Shown: positions 1 through 11,160 of the stretch, in pieces
Layout: each line of letters begins with the position of its first letter
Position numbering within the stretch: the first letter of the stretch is position 1
DNA from: Corinectria fuckeliana
Lineage: Eukaryota > Ascomycota > Sordariomycetes > Hypocreales > Nectriaceae
Direction of reading: 5' to 3'
Length of the DNA: 21,481 nt
Assembly (NCBI GenBank): GCA_019137255.1
Contig: WPDH01000455.1
Span: forward strand, 1 to 21,481
The notes under the pieces: generated by a model
What the model saw: only the letters and a program-made list of their open reading frames with translations
Told to the model about the DNA's origin: nothing
Database searches by the model: none
Program-made: the position numbers and the translations under genes

Positions 1-560
1 AGTAATTAAACTATAGAAAAACCTTACCTACTTTTAATAAGATGTAAAACAGTTACTAATAGACTACTTTAATATATAAAGATTAATTTATAACTCTTTT
101 AGCACTAAGAAGCCTAAGAAAGATAAGATCTTAATATACTAATACTATTATAAACTATAAACTAGAGTTAAGAAGAAGCTTTAAAGACTATAAATAAACA
201 TCCTAAAGGTAAGAGAGCTAGCTTAGAAAGCTTAATAGTAATAGTAACACCTTAAAGGTAATAACTACTTAAGAAGTAACAGCTAAAAGAGAAGCAGCTT
301 TACTAACACTTAGAAAGGTTTATAAAAGACCTAAATAACAGACTGTTAAACTTACCCTCTAAGTAAGTTAAGAACTTAAAATACTAATAAGTTAACTAAT
401 AGAGGACTTTAACTAGCTAGTAATAATAGATAATAAGTAGTAAATAACTACTTATTAAGTTAGTTTCTTAGAGGGGTTACCTACTATAATTATAACAAAA
501 AAGAATACTATACTTTAAATTATAAAGCACCCTAAAAGACTATAAGGCAGTTAAATAAAA
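1..560 (+). pseudogene. gag relic of element A, with CCHC zinc knuckle
   Basis: Gag is the capsid/nucleocapsid protein that packages element RNA. The firm evidence is a knuckle at 482-523 in frame 2. Reading Y (TAT/TAC) as mutated C or H gives C-x2-C-x4-H-x4-C with the spaced residues Y-N, N-K-K-E and Y-T-L-N, followed by K-A-P. Upstream, frame 2 from about 200 is rich in K, N, S and T with TAA/TAG stops that would revert to Gln, which fits a gag linker, but the capsid fold itself is not recognisable. The frame differs from pol, which is in frame 1. A heptamer that could mediate -1 frameshifting lies just downstream at 559-565. The 5' end of gag is outside the window or too degraded to see. 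Confidence 0.65.
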
Positions 561-565
561 AAAAG
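559..565 (+). promoter_or_regulatory. Candidate -1 ribosomal slippery heptamer between gag and pol (element A)
   Basis: An eight-A run at 557-564 is followed by GG. In the gag frame the codons read aat aaa aaa... with A AAA AAG phased as X XXY YYZ, the canonical -1 slip arrangement. Pol downstream is in the -1 frame relative to the gag knuckle. The A residues at 559-564 follow other A residues, so RIP, which needs TG or CA, did not create them. The function is inferred; A-rich heptamers are common in this sequence. Confidence 0.4.
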
Positions 566-648
566 GCTACCTAAGATATAACTACTATATAAGCTATTAT
601 AGCCTATCTTAAGAATATTAACTTATTAGAAAATAAGTAAGTATAAAA

Positions 649-3600
649 ATAATTACTACACTTCTTATACTAAAACTTAAGCTAGTACTAATTAGAGTAA
701 TTATATAAGATAAAGCACTTATTATATAAGTATTTACTAAAAAAGAAGTTAAGATAAATATAAACACTTATATATAAGTTAATCTTATTAGCTAACAACT
801 AGTATAAAAGTTAAGTCTTAAGTCTAATTTAGATTAGAAGGTACTAAACCTAGCTAGCTTTAATAAGATAATCACTCTTCTCTTACTAGCCTACTAGCTA
901 ACCTTCTTTCTATTAAATTACTAAGAGTTCTCTAAGAAAGTAAGAAAGCTATTTATAAAAGTATAACACCTAAAAGAGGCTAATAACTTACTTTTATCTA
1001 CCTAAGTGATAAGAGAAGAAGGTATTATAATTAACACTTAAATATATATATAAACTTATAAACCTATTTCAGTTTAAGACCTTACATCCTTTATAAAAGG
1101 CTTAATAGAAGATAATAAAAAGGTATTTATTATATATATTAATAGTATACTATTACTAGATAAGCAGCTAATACCTGTTCTAAGAGAGGATTTAAAGAAA
1201 TAAAAAGATAATACCTTACTAGCTAAACTAGAGTTAAAAAGAGAAACCTTTAGCAAGAAAGCATTAAAAACTCTACTACTACTAGAAGGGGTAAAACACT
1301 TAATTAACTTATAACTAGAGAGGAAACCTTTACTAGGATAAATATACTTTACTAATAAGAAGTAAGCTTAAGTTATTTATAAATATATCACTAAAAATAT
1401 AGCAAATAGTTAGATTAAATATTCTATAAGTAAAGCTAGCATACTTGTTTTTTTTATACTAAAAAAAGATAGAGAAATCTAGATTTATATAGACTATAAA
1501 GGTCTTAATACTATTATAGTAAAAAACTATTATCTATTACTATTAATTAGCAATCTATTAGATTAATTATTTAAGGCAAAATAAATCTTAAAGATTAATA
1601 TTTATAATATATATTATTATATCTAGATTAAGCTAGATAACTAGTAGAAAACCGTATTTTATATAAGATATAATCACTTTAAATACACTATTATACTATT
1701 TAGATTAACTAATACTCTAGCTATATTTTAAGTATATATTTACTAAGCGCTTACTAGGTTACTAGACACTTACTATATTATATACCTAAATAATATTATT
1801 ATATACTTAAAAACTAGAGAATAATATACTAAGAATATTAAAAAGATACTTTATAGACTATAAAGCTTCTAACTATATATTAAGCTATTAAAATATATAT
1901 TTTACTAATAGGAAGTTAAGTTCTTAAGGTATATTATTACTTAGAAGGAGTTAAAAATAGACCCCTCTAAAGTCTATATAATTACTAAGTAGCTAATACT
2001 AAAAAATATTAAAAATATTTAAGTTTTTTAAGGATTTTATAACTTTTACTAAAAGTTTATTATAAAGTACTCTAGAATTACCACCCTCTTAACAGCCTAG
2101 CTAAAATAAGATAAAAAGGCTAAAAAGTTTTAATAAGAAGAGAAGAAGAAAATAGTATTTTAAACTCTTAAGTATATATTCTACTTAGTGACTATTTTAT
2201 AATATTAAGACCTTACTAAGTATATATAAGTAGAAATAAATATATCTCTATAAGTAATCTTAGAGATCTTAATATAACTATTTAATAATTAATAAAAACC
2301 TATTACTTATATATTATATAAGCTTATAAATATAAAGTAATAGTAAGATATAAGGTAATAAGAGTTATTAGCTATTATTAAAAGCCTTAAGCACTAGAGT
2401 TACTACTTACTAAGACTTTTAGATAAGTTTTTTTTATTAACAGACTATATAACACTTAAGAGAGTAATTACTACACTAGTATAAGACCTCTAAGAAAGGC
2501 TTACTTATTAGGTATATAAGTTAGCACCTTTTAACTTTAATATTAAACACTACCCTAAGATTTAAAACCTTATAGATAAACTATTAAGATATCTTAACTA
2601 TATAAAAAGTAAGATTAGCTATAATAATATACTACCTACTCTTATAATAAAGCTATAAATAGTTAAAAATCTACTACTAAATATATAATAAATAATTACT
2701 AATATTAAAAGTAAGATAAAAACTATAAGAGTATATATATAAGTAGTATAAGTAAGTCTTAAAGACCTTATAAGATAGTAAGTCTAAAAGGGGCACTTCT
2801 TATTTTAAACTCTCTAGAAAGACTAGGAAAGTTAGATATAAGAAGTGTTTATCTTTATAGTCACCTAAGCTTAGAGACAGGCAGGTATAACCTAAGAGTA
2901 GTTAGAGAATACTTAGTGAGAAATAGCCTATTAAAAAAGCTAAGAGGACTTTACTAGAGCTAGAATTATTAATTTAAAGTAATACATCTTACACTAAATT
3001 ATAAGAAAGCTTATAAAAGGTAAAATAGTATTCTTATTATAACTTTTACTATACTTAAAAGAACTAGTTAAAAGACTATAAGCTAATAATTAGTTTTATT
3101 AATAATAGTTAGTAAGAGCGTAATAAACAGCTAGTAAGCTAAGTTACTACTTTTATAATTAGAATAAAATCTTATTTTTTAAGAGCAGACTAGTAATTTT
3201 TATATAAGAGGTGTTAAGACTTAAAATTTTATACTAATACTATAATAATCCTAAAGTAGAATATATAAGAACTATAAAGATATTAAAACTTATTAGTAAA
3301 AAGTTCTATTAGAATAAGATTAGAAAAGATATAACTAAGTATATAACTAGCTACTAACTATACTAAGAGGTAAAAACCCTAAGGTATAAGCCTTATAGAT
3401 ATTTATAATCACTCTTAATACTATTATACTTATTCTAAGAAATTAGTATAAACTTTATTATAAGTTTACTAAATAGTATATAAGCAGATAATAAGAAATA
3501 TAATATAATTTTAGTAATTATATACTATATAACAAAATATATAATATTTATTTCCTATAAGAAGACTATAATAACAGCTTAATTAGTATAAGTGCTTTAT

Positions 3601-4480
3601 AAGCAGGTAAAATATAAGTTTAAAAGTCCTAAAGAGATTATAAGTAATAAAAATAAGCTTCTTATAAGCTAATTTTAAGAGGACCTTATAATTAAGAGAG
3701 TAACCTATTAGTAACTATCTACTATATACTACTTATAGACTAATAGCTAAATAGAGAGAATAAACTAAGCTATAAAGAAATATCTATAAATCTATATAAA
3801 AAAGTCTTCTAAAAGATAAGTAGTATAATTACTAAAAGCAGAATTTATATATAATAACAGCTAATATAATAGTATTAGTATATCTCTAATATAAGCCTTA
3901 TATAAGTATTACCTAAGAGTAGTAAAGTATATATTATAACACTTAAAAACTATTATATAAAGAGTGACTAAGTATATTAAAACCTTTTACTAAGTGTATA
4001 ATAAGGCTTATAAGTACTAAGAATAAATAATAAAAGCCTAAGCTAAGAACTATAATAAAAGACATCTTAAATAGAAATACTAAGCAGAATAAGTAGTAAA
4101 ACTATTTATATATAACTTCTAATTTAAATATAAGAAATTAACACTTAAGTTTATTTAGGTTATAATAGCTAAAAGAGTTAGAAAATAAGCTTATTAAGTT
4201 TACCTGCTAAAATAATACTATAAGATATATAATATATTTTTAGTCTTACTTATTAAACTATAAAAAGATATATATAAAACACTTAATAAACACTTAATAA
4301 CTCTTTTAGAACTTAAAAAAGAAAAAAATAAGTAGAAAGTTAAAAAAATTATTATAAATAAGAAAATAAGAGAGAAAACCTTCTACTTAGTAAAATAGAT
4401 AAGATAGCTAGTAGAATATAACACTTAAGAACTTATAATTCACTTAGAAAACATAATAAAAGTAGTATAGTAATATTACT
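649..4480 (+). pseudogene. pol relic of element A: protease, RT, RNase H, integrase, chromodomain
   Basis: Polyprotein relic in frame 1. Protease lies at about 740-960, with the sequence after the active-site region reading VNLIS, then KLSLKSNLD and LASFNKI. The RT N-terminal extension starts near 1285. RT follows, with VFFILKKDREI, IYIDYKGLN and NYYLLLLISNLLD at about 1440-1560, and YLNNIIIYLK at about 1783-1812 replacing the YLDDILIY catalytic motif. The RT/RNase H connection FYNFY*KFI is near 2040, and RNase H with ELLAIIKSLKH is near 2365. The integrase core ISINFIISLLNS starts at 3442, and a segment resembling the TDGQTERMNQ region lies near 3735-3780. The chromodomain starts at 4381 with FYLVK and continues with EYNT*EL and HLEN. 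The catalytic Asp codons of RT now read Asn. Stops are RIP-type throughout, and every anchor I checked is in frame 1, so point mutation rather than indels killed it. Confidence 0.88.
4381..4480 (+). pseudogene. Chromodomain at the C-terminus of element A integrase
   Basis: Frame 1 reads FYLVK*, then VEYNT*ELI, then HLENI. These correspond to the chromodomain landmarks YLVKW, the NTWEP motif and HLEN, with both Trp codons now stops (TGG to TAG or TAA). In chromoviruses this module tethers integrase to methylated histone H3 and directs insertion into heterochromatin. That fits the surroundings, though the link is inference. It is the same reading frame as the rest of pol. Confidence 0.75.
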
Positions 4481-4884
4481 AATAATAAAAGTATATATAT
4501 AAAAAATAAGATAATAAGAATTTTTAATAATAAGTAAAAACCTAATAATAACTAGATAATAAATACTTACCCTCTTTTAACTTAAATATAAACTTAAATA
4601 ACTAAACTGCTAAAACCTTAAATAAAAGCTGCTTAAAACTATAAAAGAAACTAAACTATAAACTAAACTAATAATAAAAATTTAAGCTTAGAAAAGAGTA
4701 TAATAAACCTAACTACTATAATAAGACTAGACTTTTTTCTTCTTCTTATTATTCTTCTTATTTTACTCTTAGTAAGCTTACTCTTAGAGTTATTTCTCCT
4801 CTAAGTATTACTACTTAGCTATAATATACTCTATCTTAAAACAGGTAAGAGCTTCTTCTTTAGGATCTTAAGTAAGCAGCTAAC

Positions 4885-5222
4885 AGCTATAAAAAGCATA
4901 AAAAAAAGCATAAAAAAAGGCTAGAAAATAAACTAAACTATAATAAGAAGAATTACTAAACATACTATTACTATATACTAAGCTCTTATTATTATAAGAA
5001 TAGTTAAAAGCTAGTTAGTTACTATAGTAAAAAGATACTATACTTATAAAAGAAATAAATAGCTTAAGAGCCCTATTATTATAATACTAAATAATAAAGG
5101 CCTAGATAGCCTTAGAAAAATTATTAGGGAAAGTATAAGTAGAACTCTTATTAGACACTTTAATAGTAGGTATATACTTAGTAACTACTAAAGTATAAAA
5201 AGCTGATAATAAAAGTTAAAAG
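4885..5222 (+). pseudogene. Weak relic frame, Lys/Asn/Tyr-rich, function unknown
   Basis: Frame 1 from 4885 gives a hydrophilic reading starting SYKKHKKKHKK, then Tyr- and Asn-rich blocks with all stops TAA or TAG that could derive from Gln. A decayed coding region would look like this, but so would biased AT-rich sequence. I do not recognise a domain. It lies in the same frame as element A pol but about 400 bases beyond the chromodomain, with dense stops between, so I do not join them. It could be part of another element's gag. Confidence 0.2.
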
Positions 5223-5325
5223 ATAAAATTATTATAGTAATATAAGAGTGTTATAAATACTAGTTAAGCCTGTAAAACTAACTAGTTCTTATAGTTAATT
5301 AAACTAAATTTAACCTTAGTATATA

Positions 5326-5327
5326 NN
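5326..5327. other. Two ambiguous bases (nn)
   Basis: Two undetermined bases in an otherwise continuous sequence. They mark a polishing or consensus ambiguity in low-complexity DNA, and any frame reading across them is unreliable. Confidence 0.95.
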
Positions 5328-6229
5328 ATCTAAGTAAAAGTAACTACTTTCTAGTATATAAATAAATATATATTACTACTCTAAATATAAATACTTATAG
5401 GATTCTTAGTAAACTTAATAAGGTTTTACTATATAGTAATAATAGTATAAATAGTATAAATAATATACTAATAGCTAATAGTAGAAATACTCTTCTTCTT
5501 ATTATTTTAGTTATAGTAAGAAAAGTAGTAAAAAAAGTTCTAGTACTATTATACTATAAGAACTAACTTAGTAAGAATCTATTATTATAAAATTAGTATA
5601 AGCACTTATAGCTTACTAAGTACTTATAATATATACTTAGCTATATTACTTATTTAAGGCTTTATAAATAGTATAATAAGAAATAAAAGAACTATATATA
5701 TAAGAATATAAGAAGAAATAGTATTTTTATTAGATATAATAAGAGTAGAGAATACTACTAGAAGGTATTTTAGAAAACTTCTTATCTAAGAAGAGAAAAT
5801 TAACTTTAGCCTAAGTGTAAAACTCCTCTAGTATTATAGCTATAACTTTAAGAATTAATATTAGTATATAAGAGCTAAATACTTAGTAAGTAGATAAAGA
5901 TAATATTAAGAGGGTGAGAACTAATTAAATAGAAAAACATAAAGTTAAGAGAGAAAACTAATATATTAACTATAGATAAGAGAGTTCTAAAAAAAGTTAT
6001 AAAAAAGAGAGAATTCTAAACTTAAAGTAAATAAAAAACTTAAAGTAAATATTTAAAATGTAAAATAAGTAGACTCTTATATAACAGCTTAATAACTACT
6101 TATATAATACTTAGATTATAATAAACCTAATAACAGGCTATATTATTTTTATATAGTTAGTAAACTATTATATATATAAGAAAATAATAAACTTCCTCTT
6201 ATAAAAAATAACACCTTAGAATAAGACTT

Positions 6230-6243
6230 AGAGGGGGAGAGAG
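6230..6243 (+). other. Purine tract resembling an LTR-element polypurine tract
   Basis: A run reading agagggggagagag stands out in a region nearly devoid of G runs. Retrotransposon plus-strand primers sit immediately 5' of the 3' LTR and look like this. The next bases, taattat, could be a mutated LTR start, but no matching LTR pair was found. The twelve bases acttagaggggg (6226-6237) also occur on the complementary strand at 21085-21096. Confidence 0.3.
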
Positions 6244-6484
6244 TAATTATAATAGTTAGTACTAACTTTATTAACACTTAATATAAGCCTTTAAGGCTTA
6301 ACCTTAGGGCTTACTTAAATAGTAAGCTAGTAGCCCTTTTAAAAATACTAGATAAGTACTTACTAAATACTTATTAAGTAAAAGCTTTATAATATACTAA
6401 TACTTACCTTTATAATCTTTATATTTACACTCTAGTAAGACTAACTCTTATAGCTACCTATTAGTATAAGATATTATTAGTATA

Positions 6485-9400
6485 TACTTAAAAGTATTTT
6501 CTAATAGCTTAGTTAGTTTTTTTTATTTATCTATCTATTTATAAATAGTATATAGTAAATAGCTGCTAATAGGTTACTTATTTTTTTATTAGGTCTTTTT
6601 AAAACTTACTTATAAATAGCTTATTTTTATTACTAATAATCTCTTTAAGTAAACTATATTTATACTTAATATATTTATATAAGAGTTATATTATTTCTAC
6701 TATATTAAGTTTCTTTTTTATAAAAATAAAAAGTATATACTTTATTATATAATATATAATTACTAGTATAGTATTATATTTCTTACTATTAGCTTAGGTG
6801 CTTTTTAGTAGTCTTATAATAAAGTTAATACTAATTTCTTAAAAAGAGTAAGTAAGTATTAGTAGAGATTATAGCTTTTTATAAGGCTTATATCTTAGTA
6901 TATAAGCGCTCTAGTAATATTAGTATCTTAAGGTATAGTTTTTTATATTATTTAAGATTTAGTTCTAATAGAATTTATATATAATAAAATCTAAGGTTTT
7001 TACTACTCTTATATATCTTAAGTAAGAGTTATTATAATATTAGTAAAAGATTTCTCTTTTTATTATATATTCTTTTAAGATAACTAGTTTTTTTTTAAAA
7101 AAATAGTATTTCTTACTTATTATAATAGTAAGCTCCTCTTATAGTATTATAAACTTTTACTAACTACTATTAGTAAAATTAATCTCTCTTTTATAATTCT
7201 TATACTAGCTTTTTTAGTTTACTTAAGAGCTAATTAAGAAAGATTATCTCTCTTTTTATAAGCCTTTTTATAACTAAGTGAGAAATATATTAGTCTAAGA
7301 TAACTATTATAATTACTAAAAGTATCTCTTATAAACTCAGCTTAGCTAGTAGTTACTATCTAGTTATTAAGTCTTTAAGTAGTTTACTTTTAGCTTACTT
7401 AGCCTAAGTAGTAATAGCTAGAATAATAATAAGCTTATTTTTAAGACTAGCTTATATAGCTTAAATAAATATATTAACTATCTTATTTTTTATACTCTTA
7501 GAGACTTATATAATTACTTAGTAAAGGTTTTTTAGTAACTTTTCTATTAACTTAAGTTTTACTACTAAAGTTAAAAGTATATTTATATATAAGATCTCTT
7601 TTACTATATAATTTAGCTTTTATAATAAGCTGTCTACTAGGTTTATCTTACTTAGCTAGTACTTAATATTAAAGTTAAAAAGTGCTAATTTATATACTTA
7701 TCTAGTAAGCCTTTCTTAAAGATCTCTTACTAATACTTTTATAATACTTATAAGAGTTATATAGTCTATTAATAGTATAAACTTATTTTTAAGCCCTAAA
7801 AGATAGTAAATCTAGTGTTTTAAGCTCTTAATAATAGCTAACAGCTCTTACTAGCTAGTAGCTTAGTATTACTCCTCCTCTAAGAGTTTTTTAGACTAGT
7901 ATACTACTAGGTGCTATTAATTCTTAAATAGTTAAAAAAGAATACTTAATATAGCTATACTAAATATATTTATTTTAACTCTTAACTTATATTTTAGATT
8001 TTAATATTAAAAAATAGTTACTAAGTAAAATACTCTTTTTAGCTTTTAGAATACTACTTTCTTTTTATCTATTTAAGTAAACTCTCTTATTTTACACTTA
8101 TTTTAACTACCTTTTAGTATTATTATAAGAGGTCTTATAATCTTTAAGTATTTATAAATAAACTTTTAGTAAAAATTATAAAACCTTAAGAACACTTATA
8201 TGTTTTTAAAGCTTAATAGAGTTAGCTACTTATTAACTATATAAACTCTACTTAGCTTTATTTTAATACTTTCTTAAGTTATTATATAACTTAAAAACTT
8301 AACTTCTTACTAGTAAAAGATACACTTTAATAGCTTTATATATAGCTAAAAGCTTTATAATCTTTTTAGCACTTCTTATATATCTTTTATATATTAATTT
8401 TAAGTTGTTAAGTAAATTAGAATATTATCTAAATATATAATATAAACTGTATTTAGTATACTAGCTAGTACTTAGTAAATATACACTTAAAATATTATAA
8501 GTGTATTTATTAGCTTAAATAGTATAATATTATACTTAAAATGCTTATAGTAAGTTCTAAAAGTAGTCTTTTAGTAATCTTTTAGCTTAATCTAAATCTA
8601 ATAATATATATCTTATAAATTAATTTTTAAAATCTATTATATACTTATAAGATAGTCTAATAAGTCTCTAATTAAGAGTAGTAAGTAATAGTTCTTAATA
8701 GTAATCTTATTTAAATCTTAATAATTTATATAAAGCTATAAAGTCTTATTTTTTTTTAGTATAAATAAGACTAAAAACCTAGTCTTACTAACTAAAAGGC
8801 TAATATGCTTACTTATAATATTCTTAGTAATATACTTATAGAGGACTTTTTACTACTTTTTATTATAAGAGTATAAGAGTTTATAAGATAGTATCTTATC
8901 TTTCTTTAGTTTAATTATATACTTTATACTTTTTAAGATTAAAATCTCTTTTACTATAAATTTACTAAATACTCCTCTAAACTCTTTAAGTTCTAATAGT
9001 AAGATTTCTAACTTTATATTTACTTTTTTATCTAAAATAGCTATTAGCTGCTTATCTAGTAATAATATACTATATATATATATAATATAAGTAGGTTTTC
9101 TCTCTCTTACTAACTTTTTTATAAAAGTTATAATATTTATAAGAGTAATAAGCTTATAGCTTTATAAGTGTATATAAGTATTAATAAGAATTTTTTTCTT
9201 TCTTATAAAATTTAAGAATAAAAGTAGGTTACTAGCCTTTTTAGAGTGTTATACTTTTATAAATAGTTATTTAACCTTTTATAAGTATCTCTAAGAGTTA
9301 ATTAGAAAGAATATTAACTAGTAGACCTGCTTAATAAGTGTAGTTACTCTATTAAAACTAGATAAGCTTAGTATCTTTTAATTTTTAGTTACCTTAAGGC

Positions 9401-9580
9401 TTAACCTTCTAATTAGTCTTATACTAATAAGATTAACTTAAGTGTAAGTATTTATATTTATATAAACTACTTTTTTAGTATATACTTATAAAGTAATTAC
9501 TCTTTCTTAAATAATATGCCTAATTAGTATTATTTTTAGTATTAGTACTAGGGTTTTAGTAGTGTTTTTAATACTTACTT
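6485..9580 (-). pseudogene. pol relic of element B: protease, RT, RNase H, integrase
   Basis: Minus-strand readings. The segment before and across protease (about 9580-9290) gives TYT*VNLISIRLIRRLSLKV and LSLSSFN. The RT extension at about 8960-8790 reads IIKLKKDKILSYKLLYS. RT begins near 8780 with LVLFILKKNKTL, then DLNKI and NYYLLLLIRDLLDYL. The RT/RNase H connection VFLRFYNFY*KFIYKY lies near 8190-8150. RNase H carries ELLAIIKSLKH near 7850-7810 and RWVYKLALFNFNIKY near 7690-7650. The integrase core at about 6800-6490 includes NKLFISKF*KDL, then QLFTIYYL*IDR*IKKTN. Protease, RT and RNase H share one frame, while the integrase core is in another, so at least one indel lies between about 6800 and 7800. 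Stops elsewhere are RIP-type. Confidence 0.85.
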
Positions 9581-9598
9581 ATTTCTTAAGAAGTTTAA

Positions 9599-9605
9599 CT
9601 TTTTT
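9599..9605 (-). promoter_or_regulatory. Candidate -1 ribosomal slippery heptamer between gag and pol (element B)
   Basis: On the minus strand the gag frame reads gta aaa aag, giving A AAA AAG phased as X XXY YYZ. It lies about 90 bases past the gag zinc knuckle and before the first pol-frame homology, and pol is -1 relative to gag. The first A follows a T and could be a RIP product of G; the remaining As could not. The function is inferred from position, phase and its match to element A. Confidence 0.38.
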
Positions 9606-9691
9606 ACTTATATACTTATAAATTATACTTTTACTAAAAGTAAGCTTAGTATTTAGTTAGTATTAATACTAAGGTTTCTTTTAGCTGCTTA

Positions 9692-10120
9692 ATAATCTCT
9701 TACTAAATACTTAGTCTTATTATAATTATAATATTATATCTCTAGTTAGTTAGTTAATTTTCTACTATATATAAAGCAGTCTACTAGTAAGTTAGCTAAA
9801 AGTAGGTTTTTAAATAGTTAGAGGTATATATAATTTCTTATATTATTTTATATTTTTTTAGGGTTTTAACTTTTAGCTTATCTTATATTAGTAGTCTTTT
9901 TAGACTTCTCTTAGGTATAGTTACTAGGTTTATATTTTCACTTTTTACTTTATAACTTATAGTTATATTAGATATATAATTATAGCCTTTTTGTCTTATT
10001 AGCTATATTTTATACCTATAAAAGATTAACCTTCTAATAGTTTATTTCTTTTTTTAGCTGGTTTTTAAGCTTATAATAATATTAGTAAGCTAAGTCTACT
10101 TAGTCTTTAAGGTCTAAAAT
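9692..10120 (-). pseudogene. gag relic of element B, with CCHC zinc knuckle
   Basis: The minus-strand knuckle at 9733-9692 reads Y-Y-N-Y-N-K-T-K-Y-L-V-R-D-Y. With mutated Cys and His codons (TAT) this fits C-x2-C-x4-H-x4-C exactly, and Q-A-A-K follows. Upstream, in the same frame, about 10115-9930 reads DLKD*VDLAY, then KLKNQLKKEINY and NIANKTKRL, resembling the charged helical segment that precedes the knuckle in gypsy gag. The gag frame differs from protease-RT by -1. The N-terminal capsid region further toward 10900 is too degraded to place. Confidence 0.65.
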
Positions 10121-11160
10121 ACTTATAAAGGTATATAAAATAGTCTATAAGTTAAAATAGTCTATTAGTAACTAGTTATTATACTATTAGATCTTTATTA
10201 ATTTGTCTTATAATTATCTCTCTTATAAGCTTATATTAATATATCTCTTATAAATAAAATTAAGATAGTTCTACTAGGTTAAGTTAATAAGATTCTTCTT
10301 ATAGTTATATTATTTAGTCTATCTAGCTATATAAAGCTTAGTTATAAACTATTTAATTTTTTATATATTAGTATAGTTAGGTTAAAAGCTGTTTTTTAAC
10401 TTTATAGTATAAATCTAGTTATTAACCTTTACCTTTATAGTATTCTTAGGTAGTATTATATAGTTATAAGTAGAGGGTTTTTTCTAATCCTACCTAAGGT
10501 TACTTATAAGGTATTAGACTAGTTAGCATATTAGCTTTATTTATACTACTTACTATTTAGCTAAAATCTTTAGAAAATCCTATATATTTAAGCTATATAC
10601 TAATATTAAGGTTTACTACTCTTATATTACTAGTTAATTACTAAGAATCTACTTATATAACTTAGGTAGTAGCTTTACTAATAAGTTATAATTACTTTTA
10701 GACTTTTTATATTAAGTTTTCTAACTCTTTTTTTTAATATCTTCTAGCTTTAGTTTATATATTAGTTTTACTAACTTAATTATTTCTAGTATAATTTATT
10801 CTATTTATAGTAGTTTTATTACCTAGTGTATACTACTTATAATATAACCTAGTATTAGTATATAACTTATTTAAGCTAGGGTTTATTAGAGGTTTATTAT
10901 TATCTTTCTATTTATACTAATCACCTAAGTAGGTAAAAAAAGTTAAAAAATTATAAGAGTTAGCTAATTAGAGTAAGATAGAAAGTTTTAAGATAGGTAT
11001 TTATATATTATAAGACTTTAACTTAGTAAGTAGTTATAAACTACTTACTAAGATCTCTAAGTAATTCTACTTAGTAGCTCTTATACTCTTAGTATACCTT
11101 ACTTAGCTTAATACTAGTTTCTCTTAAGGCTAGTCTTTTAGGCTATAAGCTTATCTTCTT
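10120..11160. other. AT-rich stretch spanning the 5' side of element B and the left edge of copia element C
   Basis: The part up to about 10900 is expected to hold the rest of element B gag and its 5' LTR on the minus strand, but I could not confirm either. From about 10920, plus-strand frame 1 becomes more protein-like (EL AN*SKIESFKIG) and runs on into the copia linker, so the B/C boundary probably falls near 10900. No terminal repeat or target duplication for B was found. Confidence 0.45.

Larger units (their letters stand above)
1..4500 (+). mobile_element. Ty3/gypsy chromovirus relic (element A), truncated by window edge
   Basis: A degraded LTR retrotransposon reading left to right. In order the plus strand shows a gag CCHC zinc knuckle, aspartic protease, reverse transcriptase, RNase H, integrase core and a chromodomain. 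This order, with integrase last and a chromodomain after it, defines the chromovirus branch of Ty3/gypsy. Every domain is interrupted by TAA/TAG at expected Gln or Trp positions, as RIP predicts, so the element cannot encode protein. The pol part keeps a single reading frame from about 649 to 4480 with no net indel. The 5' LTR is missing because the element starts off the left edge. I could not delimit a 3' LTR; 4500 is simply where recognisable protein homology stops. Confidence 0.9.
4500..6450. other. AT-rich RIP-mutated stretch without a recognised gene
   Basis: About 1.9 kb between the end of element A homology and the start of element B homology. It contains a pyrimidine-rich tract near 4730-4780, a weak relic frame (4885-5222), two N bases, a short tandem repeat of acttaaagtaaata near 6020-6050, a purine tract at 6230-6243 and a small palindrome at 6284-6300. 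It probably holds one or more LTRs and element ends, but I could not pair any terminal repeats by eye. Confidence 0.6.
6450..10950 (-). mobile_element. Second Ty3/gypsy retrotransposon relic (element B), minus strand
   Basis: On the minus strand, reading from high to low coordinates, I see gag with a CCHC knuckle, aspartic protease, RT, RNase H and integrase core, the Ty3/gypsy order. It is not a copy of element A: the RT extension and integrase readings differ at many residues, although the protease regions align. Homology fades near 6450, within or just after the integrase core, and no chromodomain was found. The element may therefore be truncated at its 3' end or have an unrecognisable tail. 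Gag is supported to about 10120; the stretch from there to 10950 is assigned by position only. LTRs are not identified. RIP is saturated. Confidence 0.8.

Noticed and set aside
577..618. A second possible CCHC knuckle in frame 1 of element A
   Set aside because: The Cys spacing fits only if the His is displaced by one residue. The motif at 482-523 in frame 2 fits exactly and is supported by the equivalent motif in element B.
1074..1256. Minus-strand open frame of 60 codons
   Set aside because: It lies antisense to element A pol, upstream of its RT, and the plus strand there is continuous with homologous pol sequence. The minus-strand product has no recognisable features, so it is a chance opening.
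6284..6300. Palindrome taagcctttaaggctta (8-base arms)
   Set aside because: A short inverted repeat made of common words in this AT-rich sequence. It has no terminator-like T run or neighbouring gene to give it a role.
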